NCBI GenBank assembly: GCA_964492715.1
Contig: CAZBLK010000003.1
Coordinates: 62,001 to 126,000 of the forward strand
DNA from: CAZBLK01 sp964492715
Lineage (GTDB): Bacteria; Bacillota; Clostridia; Lachnospirales; WRBF01
Reading direction: 5' to 3'
DNA: 64,000 nt
Below, piece after piece: positions 1-7,622 of this stretch (positions are counted from its first letter, which is position 1; each line of letters opens with the position of its first letter). Position numbers and translations under genes: made by a program. The notes under the pieces are model-generated. The model did not search any database and was not told the origin of the DNA. It saw nothing but the letters and a program-made list of their open reading frames with translations.

Positions 1-987
1 GGCGCAGGAAGCTGGGGAACAGCTATCACTTCCCTACTCTATGAAAATGGACATGATGTTACGCTTTGGTCTCATGATAAAGCGCACGCTGAAAAAATTG
101 TAGCCGACAAGGAAAACAAAGAATATTTACCTGGGGTTAATATTCCGCAGGAAATAGTTGTAACAAGTGATATTGAATATTCGGTTAAAAATGCAGAAAT
201 TATAGTCACTGCTGTGCCTTCAGTGTATATGTCAAGTGTGCTTAAACAGTTTGCCACGTTTTTAAACAAACGTCACACAGTTGTAAACATTTCAAAAGGG
301 CTTGATGAAAGTACACTTAGCAGGCTTTCAGAAGTAATTGAAAGTAACATTCCAAGCTGCAAGGTTTGTGTTTTGGCAGGCCCCAGCCACGCAGAAGAAG
401 TTGGTAATAAAATACCAACAACTTGTGTTGCCTCATCTAAGGATTCATCAGTTGCCGAGCATGTGCAAGACATTTTTATGAATAAGTATTTCCGTGTGTA
501 TGTAAACACAGATATAATTGGTGTTGAACTTGGCGGGGCATTAAAAAATGTAATTGCACTTGCAGCAGGAATAGCTGACGGCTTAGGGCTTGGCGACAAC
601 ACAAAAGCGGCATTAATGACAAGAGGTATGGCTGAAATTGCACGTCTTGGCGTAAAAATGGGTGCAGACCCTTATACATTCAGCGGGCTTACAGGAATTG
701 GCGACTTAATTGTAACTTGCACTAGTATGCACAGCCGTAACCGCCGAGCAGGTATACTTTTAGGTCAAGGAAAGCCGCTTGAACAAGCTCTTTCTGAAAT
801 TCATATGGTTGTTGAAGGTGTAAACACCGCTAAAGCCGCCCTCATGCTTGCACAAAAGCATGGCGTTTTGATGCCGATTACCGAGGAAATAAACAACGTT
901 TTGTTTGAAGGTAAAAAGCCAATGGAAGCAGTTTATGACCTGATGCAAAGGGACAAGACGGAGGAACACGAATATGCTTTTCGATAA
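1..987 (+). CDS. gpsA: Glycerol-3-phosphate dehydrogenase [NAD(P)+], 5' end cut by window edge
   Basis: This enzyme reduces dihydroxyacetone phosphate to sn-glycerol 3-phosphate, the backbone for membrane phospholipids. The reading frame is open from base 1, and the first visible residues (GAGSWGTA) are the Rossmann nucleotide-binding loop, so only the start codon and a few residues are missing. 328 residues are visible. Family landmarks are AGPSHAEEV near visible residue 127, the LGGALKNVIALAAG segment with the catalytic lysine, and GLTGIGDLIVTC. The 3' end overlaps the next gene by 14 bp, so the two are probably translationally coupled. An in-frame ATG at 214 is internal and not the true start. 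The identification is firm. Confidence 0.95.
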   Translation, partial: GAGSWGTAITSLLYENGHDVTLWSHDKAHAEKIVADKENKEYLPGVNIPQEIVVTSDIEYSVKNAEIIVTAVPSVYMSSVLKQFATFLNKRHTVVNISKGLDESTLSRLSEVIESNIPSCKVCVLAGPSHAEEVGNKIPTTCVASSKDSSVAEHVQDIFMNKYFRVYVNTDIIGVELGGALKNVIALAAGIADGLGLGDNTKAALMTRGMAEIARLGVKMGADPYTFSGLTGIGDLIVTCTSMHSRNRRAGILLGQGKPLEQALSEIHMVVEGVNTAKAALMLAQKHGVLMPITEEINNVLFEGKKPMEAVYDLMQRDKTEEHEYAFR

Positions 988-2005
988 AGAGTTTATTTTA
1001 AATACTCTGCAAGAAATTTTATCAATTGACAGCCCTACAGGTTTTACTGACAACGTGATTAAAAAAATAAAGGAATATGCAGAAGTTTTGGGTTTTCCTT
1101 TTAAGTACACGGTTAAAGGCGGCGGCATAATTACAGTTAAAGGTGAAACTGAAAAGACAGTTGGCATAAGCACCCACGTTGACACACTTGGGCTTATGGT
1201 AACTCACGTTAAGGCTGACGGAACTTTGGGCTTTACTAAAGTCGGCGCACCTATTACACAAACACTTGACGGAGAATACTGCAAGGTTTACACTAGAAAT
1301 GGCAAAGTTTACACAGGTACAATTTTATCAAATGCACCTTCTTCTCATGTTTATGCTGTTGATAGCGAGAAAATGGAGCGGACTCCTAATAAAATGCACG
1401 TTCGCTTGGACGAAATTGTAAAAAACAAAAACGACACTTTGTCGTTAGGCATTCAAAATGGTGACTTCATATGCTACGACACAAAGACAGTCGTTGCAAA
1501 AAATGGTTTTATTAAGTCTAGGTTTTTGGACGACAAGCTTTCTGTTGCACTTGTTTTAGGGGTTTTAAAATATTTTGCAGACAACAAAATTACGCCTAAA
1601 TATAATGTTAAGTTTATGTTTTCAACTTATGAAGAAGTTGGGCATGGTATGTCAAGCACACCAAGCGGCATAACAGAGCTTTTGGCTGTTGATATGGGCT
1701 GCATAGGTGACACACTTAGCTGCACAGAATATGACGTTTCTATTTGTGCAAAAGACGCTACAGGCCCTTATGATTATGAGTTGACCACAAAGCTTATAAA
1801 ACTTGCAAAAAATAGTGACCTAAAATTCGCTGTTGACGTGTACCCTGCTTATAGCTCGGACGTCAGTGCTTCACTTCGTGGGGGTAACGACATAAAAGGG
1901 GCTTTAATTGGTCCGGGTGTTGCGGCAAGCCACGGCATGGAACGAAGCCATTACGATGCCGTAAACAACACTATGCGGCTTATTGTTTTGTACCTTACAA
2001 AATAA
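974..2005 (+). CDS. M42-family metallopeptidase (glutamyl aminopeptidase/endoglucanase-like)
   Basis: This is a 343-residue cytosolic dinuclear-zinc aminopeptidase of the M42 family, which forms tetrahedral particles that trim peptides. Expected metal and catalytic residues are visible: STHVDT near residue 68 (His and Asp ligands), RFLDDKLSVAL (bridging Asp), STYEEVGHG (catalytic and ligand Glu), AVDMG (Asp ligand) and GVAASHGMERSH (final His). Length is normal. The start ATG lies within the 3' end of gpsA, 13 bases before the gpsA stop, and is preceded by a GACGGAGG ribosome binding site inside gpsA. M42 members are often misnamed as cellulases, so exact peptide specificity cannot be read from the sequence. 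Confidence 0.9.
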   Translation: MLFDKEFILNTLQEILSIDSPTGFTDNVIKKIKEYAEVLGFPFKYTVKGGGIITVKGETEKTVGISTHVDTLGLMVTHVKADGTLGFTKVGAPITQTLDGEYCKVYTRNGKVYTGTILSNAPSSHVYAVDSEKMERTPNKMHVRLDEIVKNKNDTLSLGIQNGDFICYDTKTVVAKNGFIKSRFLDDKLSVALVLGVLKYFADNKITPKYNVKFMFSTYEEVGHGMSSTPSGITELLAVDMGCIGDTLSCTEYDVSICAKDATGPYDYELTTKLIKLAKNSDLKFAVDVYPAYSSDVSASLRGGNDIKGALIGPGVAASHGMERSHYDAVNNTMRLIVLYLTK

Positions 2006-2025
2006 AATTTATGTGGGTGAAGAAT

Positions 2026-2250
2026 ATGGGCAAGAAGTACAAAAAAATGATAGCACCGATTGTAATTATTATTTTTTTATGTTTGTTCGTTATTTTTCAA
2101 ATGGTTGGTTTTTTTATGATACCTATTCCGTTTGTAAAAGTAATAGCAATAATAATTGGCATTTGCTCTATAGGTGCGCTTTGCTATGTGCTTTGGGAGC
2201 GTTACAAAGAAATCGAAGGAGGAGAAGAAGATGATATTGACAACTACTGA
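2026..2250 (+). CDS. Small two-TM membrane protein, unknown function
   Basis: This is a 74-residue protein with two hydrophobic segments (about residues 8-27 and 34-52) and a charged, acidic C-terminus (EEDDIDNY). I do not recognise the family. An earlier in-frame ATG exists at 2011, but GGGTGA at 2015-2020 is well placed for the ATG at 2026, so I use that. The gene starts about 20 bp after the M42 peptidase stop, and its 3' end overlaps the next gene by 20 bp, so these genes look like one transcript. The overlap with a YbjQ-like gene suggests a shared role, but nothing in the sequence names it. Confidence 0.7.
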   Translation: MGKKYKKMIAPIVIIIFLCLFVIFQMVGFFMIPIPFVKVIAIIIGICSIGALCYVLWERYKEIEGGEEDDIDNY

Positions 2251-2542
2251 GTTTATTGACGGAAAGGAACTTGCTGTTTTAGGGCTTGTTAAAGGTTCTA
2301 CTATTCAGTCAAAAAATTTGGGCAAAGATATTTTAAGCTCTCTTAAAACACTTGTAGGCGGCGAAATTACTGCTTACACAGAAATGATGAACGAAGCAAG
2401 GGCTATTGCAACAAAGCGTATGGTGAAGGAAGCCGAAGCTATGGGGGCAGATGCTATTATTGGAATTATGTACACTTCAAGCGCAATAATGGCAAGTGCA
2501 GCCGAAAGCTTAGCTTACGGTACTGCTGTAAAATTTAAGTAA
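2231..2542 (+). CDS. YbjQ/UPF0145 (DUF74) family protein
   Basis: This 103-residue cytosolic protein matches the YbjQ family (formerly annotated as heavy-metal-binding domain). Seen: an N-terminal MILTTTEFIDGKE strand, the loop GGEITAYTEMMNEARAIA and the C-terminal GADAIIGIMYTSSAI segment, in the family order and length. Members form pentamers, and their cellular role is not established. A longer frame reaches back to 2174, but GGAGG directly before 2231 makes this ATG the clear start. The gene overlaps the upstream small membrane protein gene by 20 bp and is followed by a rho-independent terminator, so it closes the gpsA-led transcript. Confidence 0.85.
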   Translation: MILTTTEFIDGKELAVLGLVKGSTIQSKNLGKDILSSLKTLVGGEITAYTEMMNEARAIATKRMVKEAEAMGADAIIGIMYTSSAIMASAAESLAYGTAVKFK

Positions 2543-2556
2543 TTGCTATAGCTTTA

Positions 2557-2587
2557 AAAAAGCAGCCATATTTGGTTGCTTTTTTGT
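2557..2587 (+). terminator. Rho-independent terminator after the ybjQ-like gene
   Basis: An 11-bp stem (AAAAGCAGCCA with TGGTTGCTTTT, one G-U pair) runs into a T-rich tract 15 bases after the stop codon. It ends the gpsA-peptidase-ybjQ transcript. Confidence 0.85.
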
Positions 2588-2662
2588 TTATAATAAACAA
2601 AGTTGCATGTTAAAAATTATACAATTTACAGAAAGTATTTTAAAATAATTATACAAAATCAC

Positions 2663-2690
2663 TTGATTTTCTGTTTCAATATTGTATAAT
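2663..2690 (+). promoter_or_regulatory. Sigma-A promoter of the secreted 5'-nucleotidase gene
   Basis: TTGATT at 2663-2668 and a perfect TATAAT at 2685-2690 are separated by 16 bp. The start codon is about 70 bases downstream with AGGAGGT at 2747-2753. Confidence 0.7.
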
Positions 2691-2759
2691 AAAGGTGCTA
2701 TCCTACTTAAATTTTTAAGATATTGCTAAAGGATAGATAAAATAATAGGAGGTAAAGAA

Positions 2760-4664
2760 ATGAAAAAGGCTTCAAAGCTAATTAGCTTCTTCACATCTTT
2801 TGCTATTACGTTTACGCTTGTAGCACCAGCAAACGTAGCATTTGCTGCTGATGAAGCAAAAAAAGTAACCATTCTAGCAACAAGTGACGTACACGCAAAT
2901 GTAACTGACTACGACTACTACACACAAAAGCAATCCTCCGTTGGTTTTGCTAAAATCTATTCTGTAGTAAAAGACGAACGCTCAAAAAACAAAAACGTAT
3001 TGCTTATTGACAACGGTGATACTATCCAAGGAACTCCTTATTCACAATACTATCTTGACAACTCATCTACAATTAAAAATCCAATCATTAATATTATGAA
3101 CTTCATGAAATACGACGTTATGACACTCGGTAATCATGAATTTAACTACGGTTTGCCAACATTAAATAAATTAATGGGTGAATCTGAATTCCCAATGCTT
3201 GCAGCAAACATTTATAATACTGATGGAACAAACTTTGCAACACCTTACGTTGTTAAGGAAGTTGACGGCGTTAAAATTGCTGTTTTAGGGCTTACAACTG
3301 CTGGTGTAATGGTTTGGGACAGAGGTTCTGTTGACGGCAAAATCGTTATTAACGACGTTGTTGAAGAAGGCAAAAAGTGGGTTAAAGTAATTGAAGAAAA
3401 AGAAGATGTTGATGCAATTATTATTGCGGCGCATTCAGGCTTAGAAGCTGGCACTAGCCCTGCTTATGAAGGACAAGTTTTAGAACTTGCAAAAGCACTT
3501 CCTCAAGTTACTGCAATTGTTGCAGGTCACTTCCATTCAGAAATTGTTAATCAAGTAGAAAATGGCGTTCTCATCGTTGAGCCAAAGCGTTGGGGCGAAA
3601 GAGTTTCTGCAATTGACTTGGAATTTGTTAAAGACGGAGACGGTTACAAAGTTTCAAACAAGGCAGGCAGAAGCATTGATACTAAAAACTTCTCAAACGC
3701 TCCTGAACTTTTAGAGTTTGCAAAGAATGATATAGCTGCTGTTGAAAAAGCTGTAAACACAGTTATTGGCTATGCAACAGAAGCTTTCCCAGGTGCAGAC
3801 CAAAAAATTAAAAACACTGCTCTTATGGACTTAATCCATGATGTACAAATTAAATACGGCAATGCTGACATTTCAATTGCAGCTTCGTTTAACGAAAGCA
3901 GCAACATACCAAAAGGCGACATTAAAGAAAGTAGCATTAACGGCTTGTACGTTTATGAAAACTTCTTAAACACAACTGAAATGACAGGTGCACAATTAAA
4001 GAAATATCTTGAATATTGTGCAACATACTTTGAGCAGTCAAATGCTGGCGACACACAAATTAAAATTAATTCAAAAATGCCTGGTTACAACTACGACATG
4101 GTTAAAGGTGTAAACTACACTCTCGACATTACTAAACCAGTTGGCGAAAGACTTACAAGCATTACTTACAAAGGTAAGCCAGTAGCTGACGACCAAGTTT
4201 TCAAAGTTGCAATGAACAACTACCGTTTCGGCGGAGGCGGCGGACATATGGCTCATGTAGGCTTAGAAAACCCTAAAAACCTTTACGACTCTCAAGCAGA
4301 GCTTGGTGACGCTGGGCAAATTAGAACTCTTATAAAAGAGTACATTAAAGAAATGGGTACAATCTCCCCTACTCATGACAATAACTACACATTAATTTCT
4401 GCGCTTACACCTGCTGAATCACCAACAAAAGAAGCTACAAGAGAAGTAACGGAAGTTAAAGAAGTTAAACAAGAAGTTGTTGTTGAAGTAACTCCTGTAA
4501 AAATAAACATTGAAGAAAAAGTTTATGTTGTAGTTTCTGGCGACGTTCTTTGGAAAATTGCTAAAGAAAACAATACAACTTGGCAAGTTTTGGCAGAATA
4601 CAACAAGCTTGAAAACCCTCACCTTATTTTCCCAGGGCAAAAGATTTTAGTTCCTGCTGCATAA
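2760..4664 (+). CDS. Secreted bifunctional 5'-nucleotidase / cyclic-nucleotide phosphodiesterase with C-terminal LysM
   Basis: This 634-residue exported calcineurin-like nucleotidase hydrolyses extracellular nucleotides to nucleosides. An N-terminal signal peptide (about residues 1-29, cleavage after VAFA) is followed by the metallophosphatase domain: TSDVHANV, NGDTIQG, LGNHEFNYG, then AHSG and AGHFHSE provide the two-metal site. The substrate-binding 5'-nucleotidase C domain spans about 330-530 and includes NNYRFGGGGGH. A Glu/Val-rich linker leads to one LysM repeat (about 585-633, VVSGDVLWKIAKEN to FPGQKILVP), which would hold the enzyme on peptidoglycan. An AGGAGGT ribosome binding site decides the start. 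It plausibly feeds the nucleoside uptake genes at 27-34 kb. Confidence 0.92.
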   Translation: MKKASKLISFFTSFAITFTLVAPANVAFAADEAKKVTILATSDVHANVTDYDYYTQKQSSVGFAKIYSVVKDERSKNKNVLLIDNGDTIQGTPYSQYYLDNSSTIKNPIINIMNFMKYDVMTLGNHEFNYGLPTLNKLMGESEFPMLAANIYNTDGTNFATPYVVKEVDGVKIAVLGLTTAGVMVWDRGSVDGKIVINDVVEEGKKWVKVIEEKEDVDAIIIAAHSGLEAGTSPAYEGQVLELAKALPQVTAIVAGHFHSEIVNQVENGVLIVEPKRWGERVSAIDLEFVKDGDGYKVSNKAGRSIDTKNFSNAPELLEFAKNDIAAVEKAVNTVIGYATEAFPGADQKIKNTALMDLIHDVQIKYGNADISIAASFNESSNIPKGDIKESSINGLYVYENFLNTTEMTGAQLKKYLEYCATYFEQSNAGDTQIKINSKMPGYNYDMVKGVNYTLDITKPVGERLTSITYKGKPVADDQVFKVAMNNYRFGGGGGHMAHVGLENPKNLYDSQAELGDAGQIRTLIKEYIKEMGTISPTHDNNYTLISALTPAESPTKEATREVTEVKEVKQEVVVEVTPVKINIEEKVYVVVSGDVLWKIAKENNTTWQVLAEYNKLENPHLIFPGQKILVPAA

Positions 4665-4682
4665 GTAACATTAAAATTTTTC

Positions 4683-4720
4683 AAAACGACTGTGGATTAA
4701 AATGCCATAGTCGTTTTTTA
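4683..4720 (+). terminator. Terminator after the 5'-nucleotidase gene
   Basis: A hairpin (AAAACGACTGTGG paired with CCATAGTCGTTTT, small mismatch) is followed by T residues, 19 bases past the stop codon. Confidence 0.85.
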
Positions 4721-4786
4721 ATGCAATTTTCCACTTTTTGTTTGCAGAATATTTTTTAACACATTTACTCATAATAACCATGTACT

Positions 4787-4814
4787 TAAAGCGTTTTGTA
4801 AAACAAGCCGCTTA
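4787..4814 (+). promoter_or_regulatory. Sigma-D (sigma-28)-type flagellar promoter for flagellin
   Basis: TAAAGCGT starting at 4787 and GCCGCTTA at 4807-4814 match the TAAA-N15/16-GCCGATAA flagellar consensus with a 16-base gap. It lies about 140 bases before the flagellin start codon, leaving a long structured leader. Confidence 0.75.
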
Positions 4815-4829
4815 TACACTCAATCATCA

Positions 4830-4933
4830 AACATTTTGTGTGGAAGACACCGAATGCTTCACCGATTTTTTCCAAACAAAATGTTAGTTAGTAATCGAGT
4901 TTAACACAAAATAGGCATGGATGCCAGCCTATT
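4830..4933 (+). promoter_or_regulatory. Structured flagellin 5' leader (two hairpins, possible CsrA/FliW control)
   Basis: Two inverted repeats fill the untranslated leader. The first pairs 4830-4845 with 4870-4885 over 16 nearly perfect bases. The second pairs AATAGGC...TGG with CCA...GCCTATT at 4910-4933 and puts GGAT next to its tight loop. A second GGA lies in the AGGAGGA ribosome binding site at 4941-4947. GGA in a hairpin loop plus GGA in the Shine-Dalgarno is how CsrA binds the Bacillus subtilis hag leader. The structure is seen; control by CsrA is inferred. Confidence 0.5.
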
Positions 4934-4954
4934 ATTTTCAAGGAGGACATTATT

Positions 4955-6427
4955 ATGAGTAATATGGTAATTAACACAAACGTTTTAGCATTAAACAGCC
5001 ATAGAGCTTTAAAAAACGTTGGAACTTCAGTTTCAAGAGCTTCTGAAAGGCTTGCAAGCGGGCTTAGAATAAACCGTGCTGCCGACGACGCAGCAGGCCT
5101 TGCAATTTCTGAAAAGATGCGCAGCCAAATTCGTGGGCTTAACCAAGCGTCACGAAACGCACAGGACGGTATTAGCTTAATTCAAACAGCTGAAGGTGCG
5201 TTGCAAGAAACTGAAAACATGCTTCAACGTATGCGTGAGCTTGTAGTACAAGCTTCTAACGATTCATTAGAAGACACTGACCGCCAAAAGATTGCACTTG
5301 AGCTTAACCAGCTTTCAGACGAAATTGATGCAACATCAACTAAAACAGAGTTTAACAAAAAGAAGCTGATTAACGGTGACTGGCAAACAGAAGAGCTTTA
5401 CTTCCAAGTTGGCGCAAATGCTTACCAAGGCCTAAAATTTAATATTGATGCAATGGATGCAACCACTCTTAAAGTTTCTGCTAGAGAAATTGGTGACGTT
5501 GTTTCAAGCACGTTTACAGGCAACCCTAACGCAGCAAACTTTGGTACAAAAACAACAAACATTTTTGCTGGTGGTACAAATGTTGTAAACATATCAGATA
5601 TTTCAGCAGCAGCTTATCAATCAAACGTATCAAGATATACATTTGGTCAAAACCAATTTATTGACCTTACAGAAGATGGTAGAATTGTAGTTATGGGCTC
5701 TGACGGAAGTGATGGCACTTATGACCTTGCAACACAGCAAGCAATTGCAACATTTTCATTTTCAAGCCACTCTGGTCAAGCAACAATTAACGTTGCTCCA
5801 GGCGCTACTATTACCTACACTGAAACACCTCCTGCGTTAACAGCACTTGCCACTGTTGCTGGTGTAGATGACACTCAAAACTGGGGACCTGTTAAGGCAA
5901 GATGGGACAGTGCTGTACCAAGTATATACTATGACATGTCAGGAAGGTCAACTGGTTTTACAGGAGCAGGAGCAGCAATTGATTTAAGCGGAAAAACTCA
6001 AACACCTAATGACCTTTTAACAGCAGGTATTGTAAGTGTTATCTCTGATGGGCTTACATTTAACGTTGACCCAGGTACAGGCAAACTTGATGAAACAACA
6101 GTTGCAGCCTCTGTAAAAGTTGGGCCTGTTGGTGGTTCAAAAGGCGAAAGAATTTCTGCATTAACAACAATAATTGACGGTGCTATAGAAGCTGTTTCGT
6201 CACAGCGTGCAAAGCTTGGTGCATACCAAAACCGTCTTGAACACACTATACGTAACCTTGAAACAGCTTCCGAAAACCTTTCAGCTTCAGAATCTCGCAT
6301 AAGGGACGCTGACATGGCTAAGGAAATGATGGACCTTACAAAGGCAAACGTACTTCAACAAGCAGCTACAAGTATGCTTGCGCAAGCAAACATGGCTCCT
6401 CAAACAATACTTCAGCTTCTTCGTTAA
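4955..6427 (+). CDS. hag: Flagellin
   Basis: This is the flagellar filament subunit, 490 residues, exported through the flagellar type III apparatus. The conserved D0/D1 N-terminal half is complete (VINTNVLALNSHRAL, ERLASGLRINRAADDAAGLA, QTAEGALQETENMLQRMREL), as is the C-terminal half (LGAYQNRLEHTIRNLE, ASESRIRDADMAKEMM, TSMLAQANMAPQTILQLL). Between them, about residues 165-405, is a Gly/Thr/Ala-rich surface domain that is not conserved. The AGGAGG at 4941-4946 with 8-base spacing supports the first ATG rather than the Met three codons later. A sigma-D-type promoter and a structured leader precede it, and a strong terminator follows. Confidence 0.95.
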   Translation: MSNMVINTNVLALNSHRALKNVGTSVSRASERLASGLRINRAADDAAGLAISEKMRSQIRGLNQASRNAQDGISLIQTAEGALQETENMLQRMRELVVQASNDSLEDTDRQKIALELNQLSDEIDATSTKTEFNKKKLINGDWQTEELYFQVGANAYQGLKFNIDAMDATTLKVSAREIGDVVSSTFTGNPNAANFGTKTTNIFAGGTNVVNISDISAAAYQSNVSRYTFGQNQFIDLTEDGRIVVMGSDGSDGTYDLATQQAIATFSFSSHSGQATINVAPGATITYTETPPALTALATVAGVDDTQNWGPVKARWDSAVPSIYYDMSGRSTGFTGAGAAIDLSGKTQTPNDLLTAGIVSVISDGLTFNVDPGTGKLDETTVAASVKVGPVGGSKGERISALTTIIDGAIEAVSSQRAKLGAYQNRLEHTIRNLETASENLSASESRIRDADMAKEMMDLTKANVLQQAATSMLAQANMAPQTILQLLR

Positions 6428-6432
6428 TAAAC

Positions 6433-6466
6433 CAAAACAAAGCCCGCTTATGCGGGTTTTGTTTTA
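6433..6466. terminator. Bidirectional terminator between flagellin and rqcP
   Basis: The perfect stem AAAACAAAGCCCGC/GCGGGTTTTGTTTT with a TTAT loop has A-runs on one side and T-runs on the other. It serves the convergent flagellin (plus) and rqcP (minus) genes; the rqcP stop codon is at its edge. Confidence 0.85.
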
Positions 6467-6703
6467 TAAACTTCGGTACATCTCGGAAGCTCCTTCTTTT
6501 TTAACCTGTTCTTTTACAGAAAGAACTTCTACCTTTGTAACATTCGCCCCAAAGCGTATTTCGATAATGTCGCCTTCTTTTACTTCAAGCCCAGCTTTTG
6601 CAATTTTGCCGTTCACTGTTACACGTCCAGCGTCACAAGCATCGTTTGCAATTGTACGCCTTTTAATAATTCGTGAAACTTTTAAAAATTTGTCAATTCG
6701 CAT
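6464..6703 (-). CDS. rqcP: S4-domain ribosome-associated quality-control factor RqcP (YabO)
   Basis: This 79-residue RNA-binding protein consists almost entirely of an S4 domain. It works with RqcH on stalled large ribosomal subunits to add alanine tails to nascent chains. The N-terminus MRIDKFLKVSRIIKRRT and the motifs AGRVTVNGKIAKAG and GDIIEIRFG match Bacillus subtilis YabO closely. The frame extends to 6727, but GGAGGTG at 6709-6715 points to the ATG at 6703. It lies just downstream of hup, the conserved Firmicutes arrangement, and is probably co-transcribed with it. Confidence is high because sequence and neighbourhood agree. Confidence 0.9.
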   Translation of the reverse strand: MRIDKFLKVSRIIKRRTIANDACDAGRVTVNGKIAKAGLEVKEGDIIEIRFGANVTKVEVLSVKEQVKKEGASEMYRSL

Positions 6704-6819
6704 AAATGCACCTCCAAAAAAATACACTCTCTATTAAAAACATAGCAGAGCTATTTTTTATAAAGAGTGCAAAAAATTTATAGGCGAATTTTAAACATTT
6801 ATAGTATTGGTAAAGCTAA

Positions 6820-7101
6820 TTATTTACCGTTAACTGCATCTTTTAATGCTTTGCCAACTTTAAACCTTGGTGCTCTTGATGCAGGAATTGGCATAGGTTC
6901 GCCAGTGTGTGGGTTTCTTCCTTCACGAGCAGCACGGTCAGCAACATCAAAAACGCCAAATCCAACTAAAGAAACTTTACCACCATTTACAAGTTGTTCA
7001 GTAACTACTTCCTCAAACGCTTTTAAAGTTTTTTCAGTATCTTTTTTGCTAAGCTCAGTCTTCGCAGCAATTGCGGTAACTAATTCACTTTTGTTCATCA
7101 A
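6820..7101 (-). CDS. hup: HU family DNA-binding protein
   Basis: This is a histone-like nucleoid protein of 93 residues, the usual HU length, acting as a dimer that bends DNA without sequence specificity. The N-terminal helices (MMNKSELVTAIAAKTELSKKD), the core GGKVSLVGFGVFDVADR and the flexible DNA-binding arm GRNPHTGEPMPIPASRAPRFK are all intact, as is the C-terminal KVGKALKDAVN. An AAGGAGG ribosome binding site and an excellent sigma-A promoter lie upstream, and rqcP follows on the same strand. Confidence 0.96.
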   Translation of the reverse strand: MMNKSELVTAIAAKTELSKKDTEKTLKAFEEVVTEQLVNGGKVSLVGFGVFDVADRAAREGRNPHTGEPMPIPASRAPRFKVGKALKDAVNGK

Positions 7102-7148
7102 AAATTCCTCCTTAAAGATAGTTGCCTATTTTTTCGTTCTCATATATA

Positions 7149-7177
7149 TTTATAAACCGTAAAAATTGGTTTGTCAA
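7149..7177 (-). promoter_or_regulatory. Sigma-A promoter for hup-rqcP
   Basis: Reading the minus strand, TTGACA (7177-7172) and TATAAA (7154-7149) are separated by exactly 17 bp, about 50 bases before the hup start. This near-consensus promoter fits an abundant nucleoid protein. Confidence 0.8.
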
Positions 7178-7307
7178 GAATATTTGATAAAAATATTGAA
7201 AAAACAGTATATTTATTAGCGATTTTCAAGATTTAATTAATAAACTAAGCATACTAGTTACTTTTAGAGTTGATTATTCAGCTCACATAGAATTATTTTC
7301 TGCAATC

Positions 7308-7471
7308 TAGGGTGTATCCGATAATTATAAGTTCTGCACAAATCGAGCAGTTTTTTTGTCTGACGAGGCAGAATTTCGCAGGCATAACTAGAAGTTAGAC
7401 AAGAAATTCTAACGAAGTCAGGCGGAAAAACTGCCGATTTTGTGCAAATTTTATTTGTCGGATAGACCCTA
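7308..7471. repeat. MITE-like inverted-repeat element, copy 1 (164 bp)
   Basis: The element begins TAGGGTGTATCCGA and ends TCGGATAGACCCTA, so the ends are inverted repeats, and the pairing continues inward for about 55 bases (TGCACAAA, CAGTTTTT on both arms). The reverse complement of its middle aligns with the middle of the 164-bp element at 9523-9686, sharing blocks such as ACTTCGTTA, TTTCTTGT and TGCCTCGT. It has no coding capacity. The rest of the 7102-7622 intergenic region holds the hup promoter and the pncB leader. The parent transposase is not in this window. Confidence 0.75.
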
Positions 7472-7622
7472 ATTAAAATATAAGCAAGCATTTAATTGAA
7501 TAGTAATCTTTATATTAAAATATTATCCCTTCCATATCTTGACATTTTATACAGAAGTAACTATACTACGTTGTATTACATTGCTTATTTTTGTTTTTAC
7601 TATTTGAATGAGAGTGATTAAA

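Noticed and set aside
7264..7491. 75-residue open reading frame on the minus strand
   Set aside because: It lies over the 164-bp inverted-repeat element, has no plausible ribosome binding site and no protein-like composition.
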